Source: Chrysophaeum taylorii (lineage: Eukaryota > Sar > Pelagophyceae > Pelagomonadales > Pelagomonadaceae). Taken from it: a stretch of 64,000 nt of DNA. The stretch spans positions 1 through 64,000 of the forward strand of contig JAQMWT010000249.1 of assembly GCA_029834535.1 (NCBI GenBank), written 5' to 3'. The translations under genes were made by a program, and so were the position numbers. Positions 17,466-27,600 of the stretch are shown here, in pieces. Every line of letters starts with the position of its first letter. Within the stretch, counting starts at the first letter, position 1. The notes beneath the pieces were generated by a model. The model saw nothing but the letters and a program-made list of their open reading frames with translations. It had not been told where the DNA came from and searched no databases.

Positions 17466-18065
17466 CTACCTCTTGAGGGCGTCGAGGCGGTTCGCGAGGC
17501 CATCCTGTTGCTGCTGCGCGGGAACCTTGTTGCCGACCTGTCCGGCGTCGTCGAGCGCGAAGGAGATGTCCAGCTGGTGCTCGTCGGCGACCTGCTGAAT
17601 CAGGCCGTCGACCTGGTCCTCCGGGGTCGAGGAGGCAACGCTCGAGTTCATCGAGGCTTCCATGTAGCCCGCGCGGACGTCCATATCCTCGAACTGCCTC
17701 TCGAAGGCATCCATCGTTTTGCTGATTTTCTCGACGTCCATCGACTTGAGCGCGCTGCTCATCCCTTTGACGACGTTCCCCATCGCCTTGGACATGTCGT
17801 TCGTGCGGATGGCCGTTTCGAGCCGCTGGGCGACGGCGTCGATCCGCGAGGCCATCTTCAGGTAGTTGAGCCCCTGATTCTTCTCCCGTATCGCGTTCTG
17901 CGCATAAATTCGAGCACCCTCCATGTTGCCCTTCTCGATCGCCTTCTTCACGTTGCTCTTCGCGGTCTTCTGGTTCTTCTCGCACTTTTTAGACGCCGAC
18001 ACCATTTGCTTCGACGTGATCTTCAGGTTGACGAGCTCGTCCTGCAGCGACACCTTGTTCCCCAT
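17466..18065 (-). CDS. CHMP1: ESCRT-III subunit CHMP1 (Vps46/Did2)
   Basis: A 199-residue protein from the ATG at 18065, the usual size of CHMP1. It has the basic N-terminal helix (LVNLKITSKQMVSASKKCEK), the long helical hairpin with EGARIYAQNAIREKNQGLNYLKMASRIDAV (named here in pieces: EGARIYAQNAIREKNQ and GLNYLKMASRIDAV), an acidic middle, and a C-terminal MIT-interacting motif LANRLDALKR. CHMP1 regulates Vps4 and the disassembly of ESCRT-III on endosomes and at abscission. It is head-to-head with a small membrane protein gene, with 94 bp between the starts. Confidence 0.95.
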   Translation of the reverse strand: MGNKVSLQDELVNLKITSKQMVSASKKCEKNQKTAKSNVKKAIEKGNMEGARIYAQNAIREKNQGLNYLKMASRIDAVAQRLETAIRTNDMSKAMGNVVKGMSSALKSMDVEKISKTMDAFERQFEDMDVRAGYMEASMNSSVASSTPEDQVDGLIQQVADEHQLDISFALDDAGQVGNKVPAQQQQDGLANRLDALKR

Positions 18066-18159
18066 CTCTAATAATAAGGAGGAGCGCGGAACGAATCGTC
18101 CAATAATAAAATAATCTGAACGGACCGCATGTGTCCGTCCTAACGGCTAGTGCAAATTC

Positions 18160-18441
18160 ATGACGTCGTTGGTGCTTGAGGCAGCGGTGGTCAACGCCAC
18201 AAACGCATCGTCGTCTTTGAATGCGTCTCACCCGCTGCTGTTGAACGCGACCCTCCCGTACTCCCCGAGTCAGGCGCGTCCCCAGTTCCTTCTTGTTTGC
18301 ATCCTTGCTATCCTCCTTACGGCCGTCTGCATCGGCCTCATTGTCGCTATGGTCCGCATCCACGTCGATCACATACGTTTAAAGGTTCCCACCGCCGTCG
18401 AGATGCGTGAGGCACCGCTCCATCCCATGAGCTTCGCATGA
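18160..18441 (+). CDS. Small single-span membrane protein, unknown
   Basis: A 93-residue protein from the ATG at 18160. The N-terminal 40 residues have several N-glycosylation sequons (NAT, NAS, NAS, NAT). One membrane helix follows (FLLVCILAILLTAVCIGLIV) and then a short basic tail. The pattern fits a type III or signal-anchor protein with a glycosylated outer or lumenal N-terminus. No family recognised. The gene is supported by its position opposite CHMP1 and by the coherent topology, but it is short. Confidence 0.5.
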   Translation: MTSLVLEAAVVNATNASSSLNASHPLLLNATLPYSPSQARPQFLLVCILAILLTAVCIGLIVAMVRIHVDHIRLKVPTAVEMREAPLHPMSFA

Positions 18442-18610
18442 CCTTGTTCTTCTGGGGGATGGGATACGATAGGTAGTGCAGCACAGCCGTGTGCTGCGAT
18501 TCACCGCGTCTAATAACAACAAAAATATCGTGTAATTCGGAGGTGTATCGGCGCAGAAACAACAACAAAGAGAGAGAGAGAGACCAGGAGCTTCTTCTTT
18601 CTCTTCTTAT

Positions 18611-19873
18611 TCAGAGGACGTCGTGGGTCGCGATGCTCTCGGGCTTGGTGAGGTCGTTGCTGACCTCCTCCTCGAAGTCGTCTTTGCAGACGCGTCGCGG
18701 CGCAAACTTGCGCTTGCGCCACATCTGGACAACAACGAAGATAATTGCTGAGATCACGATGATACAACACACGATGATGGCGATAACGACCCCCGCGCGT
18801 TCGTCGGCGCTGTTCTTCTTCTTCTTCTTCTTGCTGATCCTCCCCGAGTCTTGGTCGTCGGCGGAAACGGCGTCGCACGGGACGCACGAGTCGGAGGCTT
18901 GAAAGAGCGAGAGACCAAGGACGTTGCTTTGCGTGGTTGCGACCAAGTGGAGCGACGTGTCGTAGCACACGTCCTGGAGCGATAGCGCCAAAGACGCCGA
19001 CTGGGTGCCGCACGCGACGGCGACCGTCGAATTGAGGTCGGAACACGAGAGCTGAGCCGTCGCAGCGGCGTGGAGCTCGACCGTCGCCATTTCTGTCCCA
19101 TCAATCGAGAAGACGCACGACGACGACGCCGTCGCTTCGTTGAGGAAGAACACCGCACGCTCGGGACCGTTGAGTCGCAAAGTCTGGATGTAGCCGTTCT
19201 CGTCGTCGTCGTCGGCGATGCCCCAACTCACGAGGTTCGACTGCGTCGAGTAGATCTCGGCAACCGCGTCGTTGGCGATCGCTGTCCCGCCGCACGTCTC
19301 CGAAACACGGACGAAGGTGTCGTAGGGTTCGAACGCGCTTGCTCGCGCAGTGGCCGAGAGCGCGACGTGCGTCGCTTCCCCAAACGCTACCAAGCTCGAG
19401 GTCTGGCCGAGCGCCCCCGTCGTGCCGAATTCGAAGCACACCTCATCGTACTGCTCGTTGACGTTGTAGAAGGCGATGGTCGCGACGTCCTCGTTGTCGT
19501 CCTCGTCGGCAACCTCGCCGCACGCAAACGTCTTGTCGCACGCCGCCTCTGAATAACACGAGACGGCCGTGACGTACTCGGTCGCACACGTCTCGACGTC
19601 GTCGCACAGGGCGCTCGACTCGAGCGTCGACACCGTCTCGCAAAAGTCTTGGTCCATCCCGCCGTAATAGTAAGTGTTTGGCTCGTCGGGCACCGACTCG
19701 TCCACTTGCGCACACAAGTAATACGCTTCGAGGAAGGGCGAGCAGTTGTCCTGCGTCTCGTCGTCGTCCACGGCGAGCCGCCGGCCCAGTGCCATCAGGA
19801 CGTCGTCCGCTTTGGCGGCACCGGACGCCCGCGCGAGCACCGATAACGACAACACCGAGGCGCCGGCGAGCAT
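18611..19873 (-). CDS. Secreted-ectodomain, single-pass membrane protein, unknown
   Basis: A 420-residue protein from the ATG at 19873. It has a signal peptide (about residues 1-20) and a Cys-rich N-terminal part with about ten Cys in the first 130 residues. A beta-rich ectodomain follows (TLRLNGPERAVFFLNE, with phrases such as RVSETCGGTAIANDAV). Then come a Lys run, one membrane helix near the C-terminus (GVVIAIIVCCIIVISAIIFV) and a tail of about 40 residues. This is the layout of a type I receptor-like or adhesion protein. The ectodomain phrases resemble bacterial and algal repeats that read 'A.Y.T.V.V.d.CgGt...D', but no named family was assigned. It is divergent from the dehydrogenase-like gene at 20147. 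Confidence 0.7.
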   Translation of the reverse strand: MLAGASVLSLSVLARASGAAKADDVLMALGRRLAVDDDETQDNCSPFLEAYYLCAQVDESVPDEPNTYYYGGMDQDFCETVSTLESSALCDDVETCATEYVTAVSCYSEAACDKTFACGEVADEDDNEDVATIAFYNVNEQYDEVCFEFGTTGALGQTSSLVAFGEATHVALSATARASAFEPYDTFVRVSETCGGTAIANDAVAEIYSTQSNLVSWGIADDDDENGYIQTLRLNGPERAVFFLNEATASSSCVFSIDGTEMATVELHAAATAQLSCSDLNSTVAVACGTQSASLALSLQDVCYDTSLHLVATTQSNVLGLSLFQASDSCVPCDAVSADDQDSGRISKKKKKKNSADERAGVVIAIIVCCIIVISAIIFVVVQMWRKRKFAPRRVCKDDFEEEVSNDLTKPESIATHDVL

Positions 19874-20146
19874 TTCCTTTAAGTAGACGAAGGGATTGGA
19901 ATTATTATAAGCAATTGTGCGCGCAGAAACCTTGCGACAAAGGGTTCCCTATATGCCACGGTGGCACAGAGACAGTGAGAAGCGAATGGAAAGGAATTGG
20001 ATTTATTTTCTCAAGGTTCCCAAGTATGTTTAAAATTGTTCCTATCTTGAAGCACGTTTCTTCTTTCAATACAGTTTATCAGAATCGCGTTGCCCGCGTG
20101 AGAGAGCGCACACCGCCGCCGCCGCCGCAAGACTTCGCCGTGTGTT

Positions 20147-22399
20147 ATGATCAAGACGCTTCTTTTTGCTGTTGTTGTTGTTGTGGGGACGGCGCGCGGG
20201 GAAATCGAGTTGCCTGCGTGCGACGGCGTGCCGCACGCCGTCGACGGCGCACCCTACAAGAATCGGTTCATGACTCCTTCGGGGACCTTCAAGTGTCCGA
20301 CGGTCGCAGGGCCGGTGCCGCTCGCGCAGTGCCTCGATTTCAACGGGGCCGCGGGCACGCGGTGCTGTGACGCGACGAGCGGCACGTCGTTGTGTCCGAA
20401 CGAGCCGTGCGAGCTGGTGGATTTTGCGACGGCCAAGACGCGATGCGAGGCCGAGGGGAGGCGATTGTGCACGACCGACGAGATCATCACCGACGCCCTT
20501 GGCGAGGGCTCGGGCTGCGGATTCGATCACGCGCCGGTCTGGACCCTCCCGTCGAACCTCGCGGCGACCGCGCTCGCGGTCAGGGGAAAAGACGGGGTGT
20601 TTGAGGTGACGATCGAGGAGGACGGTACCGTGCTCTACCTGGCGACCAACGGCATTTATTTCGACCCGTTGCCAGAGGCTGGGTATGACATCGAAGCGAC
20701 GAGCGAGGGGGAGGTCACGCGCGTCAAGTTTCGTTTGGTCGACGTTGAAGCGAACGTCGTACGATCGGGCATGGACGAGACGGCGCCGTTCACGCTCGGC
20801 GAGGCGCTGGGAGGGATGGACCTCGCACTCGAGGCGACCGACTACCAGCTGACGGCGACGCCTTTTAATGGGAACCTCGAGGGGATCCCGATGACGGCGA
20901 CGTTCAGCGTCGTCGAGGAACCGTTTAACCCAGTCTCGGAGCCGGTGCGGCTCTCGGACGACAACGGAACAAACGTCATCCAGCTCCAAAAAGTAGCCTC
21001 GTTCGACGCCGAGAGCCAGTACGACGCCCGCGTGGGCGGATCCACGTCCCGCCAGCGGCGGATCAACGCCATGATCCCTCGCGGCGAGTACGTCTACGTG
21101 GTCATGGAGTCGCTCGGGATCATCCGCGAGGTCGACGTCGAAACGGGCGAATACGTCGAGTGGTTCGACGTCTACGAGGCCGTTCTCAACGCCACCGGCG
21201 GCGCCCGGAGCCTGAGCATCACCGCAACCTTTCCCCACAGCGGCTTGCGCGGCCTCGCGTTCCACGACGACTTCGAGACAAACGGCCTCTTGTACACGTC
21301 TCACCTCGAGACACACCCCGCCGATACGGAGGGTATGACGTACATCGGTGCGATTCTCGACGATGCCGTCGGCGACAGCGTCGTCGCCGAGTGGAAACTC
21401 GCCCCGGACGGAACGATTGGAAACTACCGTCAACTTTTCCGCGTCTCGATGCCCTTTTTTTCGGGGGCCGAGTACCCCGAGGCCGACGAGGGGGACGACG
21501 TCAACTACGAAAACCCCATCAAACAGATCCTCTTGCACGAGGGCAACCTCTACGTGTGCATGGGTGACGGCTACGTCGAGTCGGTCGACGCGGGCGGCGG
21601 CCGTTTAAACAACGCCTACGGAAAGATTTTGCGAGTCTCGCCCGACGGCGACGCCGACTTTGAGTACACAATCCCCGAGACAAACCCTTTTGTTGGGGAC
21701 GACACCTACCCCGACGAAACCTACGCCGTCGGCTTCCGGAACCCCCACAACATCGCCGTCACCGAGGCGGGCGAGATCCTGGTCGTCGACATCGGTCGCG
21801 ACAACGCCGAAGAAGTCAACCTCCTCGCGTCGGGGGGCGACTACGGCTGGAACGAGCGCGAAGGCCCCTTCGTCCACGTCGGCGAGGGCCTCTTGGTTGG
21901 CGTCGGCCTCGACCTGCCCAACGACGACGCCGACAACGGATACGCGTACCCCGCGGCCCTCTTTGGTCACGAGGGCGGCAAGCAGGGCGCGACCTACCGC
22001 GAGATCATCGCGCAGTCCATCGCCGGTAGTTGCCCCGTCGCCTCCCACGGCTCGGAGCTCGACGGACGATTCTTCTACGGCGATTTTCCCGCGGCCGGGC
22101 CCATCTACTACTCGTACCTCGACGATATCCGCGACGCCGTCACCTTGGGCGATCCCGACGCCCTCACGCAGGCGCCCACCTACCTCGCCAACATCGACTA
22201 CTACGACGAGTCGGGGGGCCTCGTCCTCTCGACCATTCACTTTCGGGACGTCGTTAACTACGAGTCGGAAATCAAACTCGGCGCTACGCAGACGCGCAAC
22301 GACATGCGCATGGGCTGCGGGCCCAACGGCGAGCTCCTCATCTCCAGCAAGCGGGATGGCAACATTTACACCGTCCTCAACTCCGCACCGGCCGCATAG
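20147..22399 (+). CDS. Secreted glucose/sorbosone dehydrogenase-like beta-propeller with Cys-rich N-terminal domain
   Basis: A 750-residue protein from the ATG at 20147 with a signal peptide (about 1-18). Residues about 25-130 form a Cys-rich domain with RCCDATSG, CELVDFATAKTRC, RRLCTTDE, GCGFD and VWT. The same pattern is repeated five times in the gene at 37523-42589. A beta-rich linker follows. Residues about 330-745 form a PQQ-dependent glucose/sorbosone dehydrogenase (HHIP-like) propeller: SGLRGLAFHDDFETNGLLYT, GRLNNAYGKILRVSPDG, YAVGFRNPHNIAV and GGDYGWNEREG. These fit the soluble quinoprotein fold. I infer oxidation or binding of an extracellular sugar; the catalytic His could not be fixed by eye. 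Confidence 0.85.
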   Translation: MIKTLLFAVVVVVGTARGEIELPACDGVPHAVDGAPYKNRFMTPSGTFKCPTVAGPVPLAQCLDFNGAAGTRCCDATSGTSLCPNEPCELVDFATAKTRCEAEGRRLCTTDEIITDALGEGSGCGFDHAPVWTLPSNLAATALAVRGKDGVFEVTIEEDGTVLYLATNGIYFDPLPEAGYDIEATSEGEVTRVKFRLVDVEANVVRSGMDETAPFTLGEALGGMDLALEATDYQLTATPFNGNLEGIPMTATFSVVEEPFNPVSEPVRLSDDNGTNVIQLQKVASFDAESQYDARVGGSTSRQRRINAMIPRGEYVYVVMESLGIIREVDVETGEYVEWFDVYEAVLNATGGARSLSITATFPHSGLRGLAFHDDFETNGLLYTSHLETHPADTEGMTYIGAILDDAVGDSVVAEWKLAPDGTIGNYRQLFRVSMPFFSGAEYPEADEGDDVNYENPIKQILLHEGNLYVCMGDGYVESVDAGGGRLNNAYGKILRVSPDGDADFEYTIPETNPFVGDDTYPDETYAVGFRNPHNIAVTEAGEILVVDIGRDNAEEVNLLASGGDYGWNEREGPFVHVGEGLLVGVGLDLPNDDADNGYAYPAALFGHEGGKQGATYREIIAQSIAGSCPVASHGSELDGRFFYGDFPAAGPIYYSYLDDIRDAVTLGDPDALTQAPTYLANIDYYDESGGLVLSTIHFRDVVNYESEIKLGATQTRNDMRMGCGPNGELLISSKRDGNIYTVLNSAPAA

Positions 22400-22697
22400 A
22401 AAATAAATCTTAAGAGCAGAGAGAGAGATAGAATCAGATGTTGTGACAAGCGAGCTGTAGTTTGCTCTTTGTTTTTTTTTTGCTCTGGCATCTAGTCTAT
22501 CTCGCGCTCGGGGGGGGGGGATCTGATGCCACAGCATGCGGGCTTTGTGTGCATCTTCGCCAATAAATGCACAACAACGAGTGCGCGCCACACGTCGACG
22601 CGTAGTGTGGGTAAGGAGTCAGTGATGTGACCGAAGAAATTTAAGAGAACCAGTGATGCACCCTTGGTCGTGTGACCTCAAAAGAACCAGTAATGTC
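22400..22697. other. Intergenic, no gene seen
   Basis: Downstream region of the propeller gene with a short GA-rich tract near 22420-22433, a T run and a G run near 22511-22520. Two related phrases (AACCAGTGATG and AACCAGTAATG) precede the MITE. Confidence 0.35.
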
Positions 22698-22954
22698 AGG
22701 GTCGGATAAGAAAGTTCGTACGAGCCGTTAACTATGTTTCAGTTTGTACTAAGACATACTCAACGGATTGCTGAGCTATGTTCATTTGTACTCAAGCAGT
22801 ATGTGCCGCCACGCCGCGAGATCGTCGCGATGGAACTAGTCCCCATAGTGAAGTCGGCATCCTTTCGTCCCCTCACGCAAAAAAAGGAAAAAGCCCACGC
22901 GTTGTAGGACCCGTCGTTGCGGCGCGGGCTAGTCTCGTTTTCTTATCCGACCCT
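22698..22954. mobile_element. MITE, hAT-like, 257 bp (copy 2)
   Basis: The same element as at 5972-6229, with about 98% identity. The ends are CAGGGTCGGATAAGAA and TTCTTATCCGACCCT. It is flanked by a perfect 8-bp target duplication, AGTAATGT, at 22690-22697 and 22955-22962. The duplication length and the CAGGG end support the hAT superfamily. The small divergence between copies implies recent activity, driven by a transposase elsewhere. Confidence 0.92.
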
Positions 22955-23095
22955 AGTAATGTGACATTTATTCCCCTTAAAATTTCCCCGTCTCGCACGA
23001 CGGCCTCTCTGAGAGCGGGGGTATTACATCATGAAAGCATCATTACCCTAGTAACGACGAGAAAAGAAAGATGCATTGACCGATGATGGGCTGAG

Positions 23096-23638
23096 ATGGC
23101 CGAGCTGGTCGTGTGCTCGCTGGAGCCGGACGAGCATGAATCGACGATGGCGGCGCTGCGGGCATCGTGGCCCGGGGCGACTCGCGTGGTGGAAGTGCGC
23201 CGAGATACGTTGCGAGACTTCCGTTTTCCTGAATGCAAGAAGGACGAGATTGTCGTCCTCCTTTTGCACCTCTGCGAGGGTCGCACGACCATCACCGACA
23301 ACGACGGCCTCTACAACATGTTTCTGGTTGAAGCCGTCAAGCGGAGCGGCGGGCGCGTCTACGTTGGGCTCACAGGTCTCGCGCCGGCGAGAGCGACGAT
23401 CGAGGACGGCTCTCTCGCGGACGAAGCCGTCGTCGACGAGCTCGTCGCCCACGGTCAGGCCTCGATCCAGCTCATCCACACCGCTCGCAGGCTGCTGACC
23501 TGGGACAACGTCCCCTCCCCCGCGCAGATTAATCACCTTTTGCATTTTACCTCGCTCCCGGCGCTAGATCCTCCCCCCGGTCTAACAACGACCGCTGTCG
23601 CGCCCCAAAGGAGGTTCAAGCTCTGCACCATTTTGTAG
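23096..23638 (+). CDS. Unknown protein with C-terminal CaaX box (CTIL)
   Basis: A 180-residue protein from the ATG at 23096, with no signal peptide. The sequence is mixed alpha/beta (IVVLLLHLCEGRTTITDNDG, GRVYVGLTGLAPARATIEDG). It ends in KLCTIL, a CaaX motif whose final Leu favours geranylgeranylation by GGTase-I. There is no P-loop, so it is not a small GTPase. I infer a prenylated, membrane-associated cytosolic protein. The coding call rests on the ATG, composition and the ending. Confidence 0.5.
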   Translation: MAELVVCSLEPDEHESTMAALRASWPGATRVVEVRRDTLRDFRFPECKKDEIVVLLLHLCEGRTTITDNDGLYNMFLVEAVKRSGGRVYVGLTGLAPARATIEDGSLADEAVVDELVAHGQASIQLIHTARRLLTWDNVPSPAQINHLLHFTSLPALDPPPGLTTTAVAPQRRFKLCTIL

Positions 23639-23802
23639 TAGCCTCGTGCAGGCGCCTTATCCTTTTCTTCTTCTTCCATGTACATCACTCTGTCACGTCG
23701 CGCGGGTGGGCATAAGCAGCAGCAGCAGCAGCAACAGAGAAAGGGACCCTCGCTCCCTCGGGCAACAACAAGAGAGAGAGCAGAGCAGAGCAGAGCACCC
23801 CC

Positions 23803-24615
23803 CTAAGAGGAGGAGGAGGAGGAGGATGAGGAAGGACCTCGGTGGCGCTCCGTTTGTGGTGGGTCGTCTTCGGGCGGAGCGTCAACGTCATCATCGTCGT
23901 CTTCGTGGACGAAGGGGGCATCCAAAACAACGCGCTGCGCTCGGTGCGCCATCTTGCGGGAAGCGGAGACGAGGGCGCCGTAAATTCCGTAGAGAGCGAC
24001 GGACAAGCCGACCACGAGGGTGATCGCCAAGATGATCGCGTCGAACTTGGTGACGCGGTTCGAAGAGCTGCGCTTGGAAAAGCGGACGCCCGAGAAGCGG
24101 CGATAGGGTCGTCGGTACAAGTCCCCGCCGCGTACGAGACCGAAAACCGAAGCCGTCGCAAGGCTCACCACGGCGACCACGAGGCTACCCTTGAGCCAGT
24201 GGTCCAATGCCCCCAGGTTTTCGGGGAGTTCCGGCGCGACCAAGCCGCCAACGAAACCGCCGAGGTAAACGGCTACGACGAGCGCGCATATCGAAACCAA
24301 GTGCGCGACCCCCCGCGTTCCCAAAAGCCGCGCGAGCTCGAAGGCCCGCGCCTGCTTCCGCCCGAACACGTACGCGAACTTGCACTGGTCGCACTCGTAA
24401 AAGCTCTTGGGGTTGGAGCTGTTCGACCGCCACGCGTTCAGACACTGGAGGTGCACCCAGGCCATCGACCCAGAGCACCGACACGGTCGGAGCATTGGGT
24501 TCGGGGACGCGACCCGCTCTACGCTTTCGTATTCGAGGCAGATCCGGCACTGCCGCTTCCGCCGCTCCCGACCCTCTCGATGAGAATCAACCTCGGCGGA
24601 ATGATCGTCACGCAT
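23803..24615 (-). CDS. RING-CH (MARCH-type) membrane E3 ubiquitin ligase
   Basis: A 270-residue protein from the ATG at 24615. The N-terminal RING-CH finger (about residues 22-77) has the C4HC3 order: CRICLE, then CRCSGSMAWVHLQCLNAW, then CDQCKF. At least three, probably four, hydrophobic segments follow (for example VAHLVSICALVVAVYLGGFV and IILAITLVVGLSVALYGI). The tail is acidic and ends in a Ser run encoded by a (CCT/CCTC)-rich tract. Family members ubiquitinate membrane proteins in the ER, endosome or mitochondrion. Confidence 0.88.
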   Translation of the reverse strand: MRDDHSAEVDSHREGRERRKRQCRICLEYESVERVASPNPMLRPCRCSGSMAWVHLQCLNAWRSNSSNPKSFYECDQCKFAYVFGRKQARAFELARLLGTRGVAHLVSICALVVAVYLGGFVGGLVAPELPENLGALDHWLKGSLVVAVVSLATASVFGLVRGGDLYRRPYRRFSGVRFSKRSSSNRVTKFDAIILAITLVVGLSVALYGIYGALVSASRKMAHRAQRVVLDAPFVHEDDDDDVDAPPEDDPPQTERHRGPSSSSSSSSS

Positions 24616-27600
24616 TGTGGAGGCGGCGGCTTGGAGGGTTTTTTTTTTCTAGGAGTGGTGTGGGGGGGCAGGCATCAAGGAGGATGCATGTGGTGGTGCC
24701 TCAAGGGCGTATATGGGTAGTAGTCGGGGTCATCGCCGAGCCGCGGGGCAGGCGAAGGAAGAGAGGACGGGCTCCGCTCGTAGGTCGTACGCATGGTGTC
24801 GCATGCTGCCGCCGGACGTACGGGCGACGAAGTGTGACGTCCTGCTGGGCGGCCTGGGTGGCGGCTCCGTAAAGAACGGGCCTTTGACACGCGCACTACG
24901 GCCGCCGCCGTTTGCTGGCAGCCTGAGCTTCGCGACTGTGCTTGTGGCGCTAGTATCGCCAGCGTTCGCGTCACAACGCAAAAGCGTGCGAGCATCTCGT
25001 TTGTCGTCATCCTCGACCCGGTTGTCATCTTCGCATTCGTCTACCGCACCGTTTTCGCCGGTGGTGTCGACCGCTCTTTGGCTTCAATGCCGCGACTCCT
25101 GGCGACCGCAGCCTCGTGGATCCTCTTCGTGGCCATGCGGTTCGCGTTCTTCGCGGCCGTCGCAATAGCAGCCTCGTCGCCGCGGGAAAAGACGCGGCAG
25201 CTCTCGTTCCTGAAGTGTCTCGGCGAAGAAGATCAAGGAAGTGCTAGCAACCTATACCAACCCCGAGGCGGGCAAGATTGGCCTCATCAGACATCTCGAA
25301 ACGCGTTTGGCATGAGAATCCAACTCGCCTGGCTCCCCGAGAGTCTTCGTGCCAAATTTGCCCCCGACAGACAGCTCGAACGCGCCCGCGCGAGCACACA
25401 GAAGAAGAGGGAGCGCAACGACGTAGATGTCTTCACACTGACGGCCAAAGCCGACGAGCTCGTCGCCACTTCAAGACGTGTCTCCAGCGCCCATCGGATG
25501 CCGCTATTATCCGCCAGTCAAGCTCCAAACACCACCAAGCCTCTGAGTCCTAGGCTACCCCACTAGCTCCCCAAACAACTTACCTCAATTGGGCGCCCAG
25601 GATGCCCACCCGTAAGCATAGCACAGCTCGGCAGAAGAAGCTCCGGTGGTGTTTGGGGGTACGTGGGGGTCTGTCCTGGTCTTCATCTGGTAGCCGTCCA
25701 AGTAAAGAAGACAGACACCCCTAGACGCCACCATAAAAGTGACCAACTTCGCGACAAACAAATCGAACGACCGACCCCGCCGCTTGACCCCCGCTGTTTG
25801 GGGCTTCGAGAGAGAGATTCTGGAGGCGTTTATTCGCGCCCCTAACGGGTCGGGTTGGCCGGTTCGTTGCCGCGGTACGTCTGATAAACCCGTCAAAGTT
25901 TTTACAATAACTTGTACAATCAATGCGCTCTCGTGTGGAGGTGTGGCTGACTTGGAGGGCAATAAAGGAGGACGCACGCATTGAAAAATGCGACGTAAAG
26001 AAGACGATCGTCGCTTCCGCAGAAGTGCTGGATCTGTTTTGCAACTTGGATGACAAAAGAGAGGCGTGTGAGACGCGGACGTTTAAAAAGTCCCCAGAGT
26101 GCTCTTGCTCCACGCATCATCTTCACGCGGCATTATTAATTCACAAACTTCGCAAGCACAGGCGTTCCTATCACAAGTTATAATCCAGTGCAGATTGTGG
26201 AATAGAACATACTTGATCTAGTCCTCATAGTTGCATAAGGGAACGGGAATGGCCTCGCAGTTACTTATTTCGTATCATGCAGACATTGGTGTGCCATGTA
26301 ACTAAGCGACGCGACACTGGTGAGAAAATACGTGATGACGAAGTGACAAACAGGCAGAATGGCGTATTCCGGCCAGGGTGCCCAGGTGTGTTCAAGACCA
26401 CGACGCCGAGAATAAGAACGAGCCTCGTTATAATTTTTGATAACAATGTCGGGAATTGCGTTGACATTTTCCCGTGGTGGTCAGCAACAGGCACACTACA
26501 AGTCCGATGACATCGAATGAGCTCTTAGCAAGTTCGACAAATTCTTTCTATCTGTAGAACACCAACACCCAACCGAGCATTTCGGGGCGAGTCGCCACGC
26601 AGGGCTATTTGCAGCATCTTTGTATGTGGCACCCTTTTGCCAAGGTGAGCACCCGACTACTCACCATCATAAACATGCATACAACTAGAAATGGAAAATC
26701 GAGCTACATCGACGAGGTCGTAAGGACGACCATGGAAACAGCTATGGTGCAGTGTGCTCCAATCTGCACATGACACACACATCTGGCTTGTCTACGACAT
26801 CGTCGTAACCTTTCCAGAGGAACGCAGTCATATGATTTCGTGGATGAGGCGAACGGGCGTCCCCAATGTGTCGATCGATCTGACGCACATATTCAGATGC
26901 TCGCCTGCGTCCATGCTGAGGCTTCGCTCTGAACAGAACAAGAGTGTGGTAAAAAACACAATTGGGGACAAAATGAGTTCGGAAAACACTCCCCATTTTT
27001 GGCCCTCAACTTTCTCGGCATTTTTAAATCATTAAAATTTTTTGCCAAGTTTCATTCTTGAGATGGCTCTGTGGAAGAAAGCGGATGCATTGGAATCCTA
27101 GCGGCGGTGGGCGGCGAGGCGGATCTGTCCCAACTGGTCCAAGATGGACCCCAGCTCGTGAGTGCCGAAAGATTCGAAGCCGCAGATCAAGCACTTGCGG
27201 GACGAGATCACGAAGCTGTGTGCGCGGCGACGCCAGCCATACAAATGGCGCGGTGCAGCAACTGGATTTGAGAACGCTGTGTAGAGTGGCTCGAGAAAAA
27301 CGACTATCCCCTTGGGCGTAACGATGGCGACGAGGTGTGCCGCCCTCTGGAGAGCATCAGACGCGCTCCCCGACGCCCCTTCGACCCGTGCGACAAGTAC
27401 GCTACAGGCAACAATCTCGCGACGACGCCGGATCGCCGCGGAAAGTTCCTGTGCGTCGGTCTTAGCGTCACTCGAAATGCTCGAGTCGTTCGAGTCGCTT
27501 GATGCGACGGGGAAGAGGGGGAATGACGGCTGTCGCAGCGACATGATGTCGTGTCCCAAAAACTTGACGCATGGCGGTGAGGGGCCTCCGGACGCCGCGG

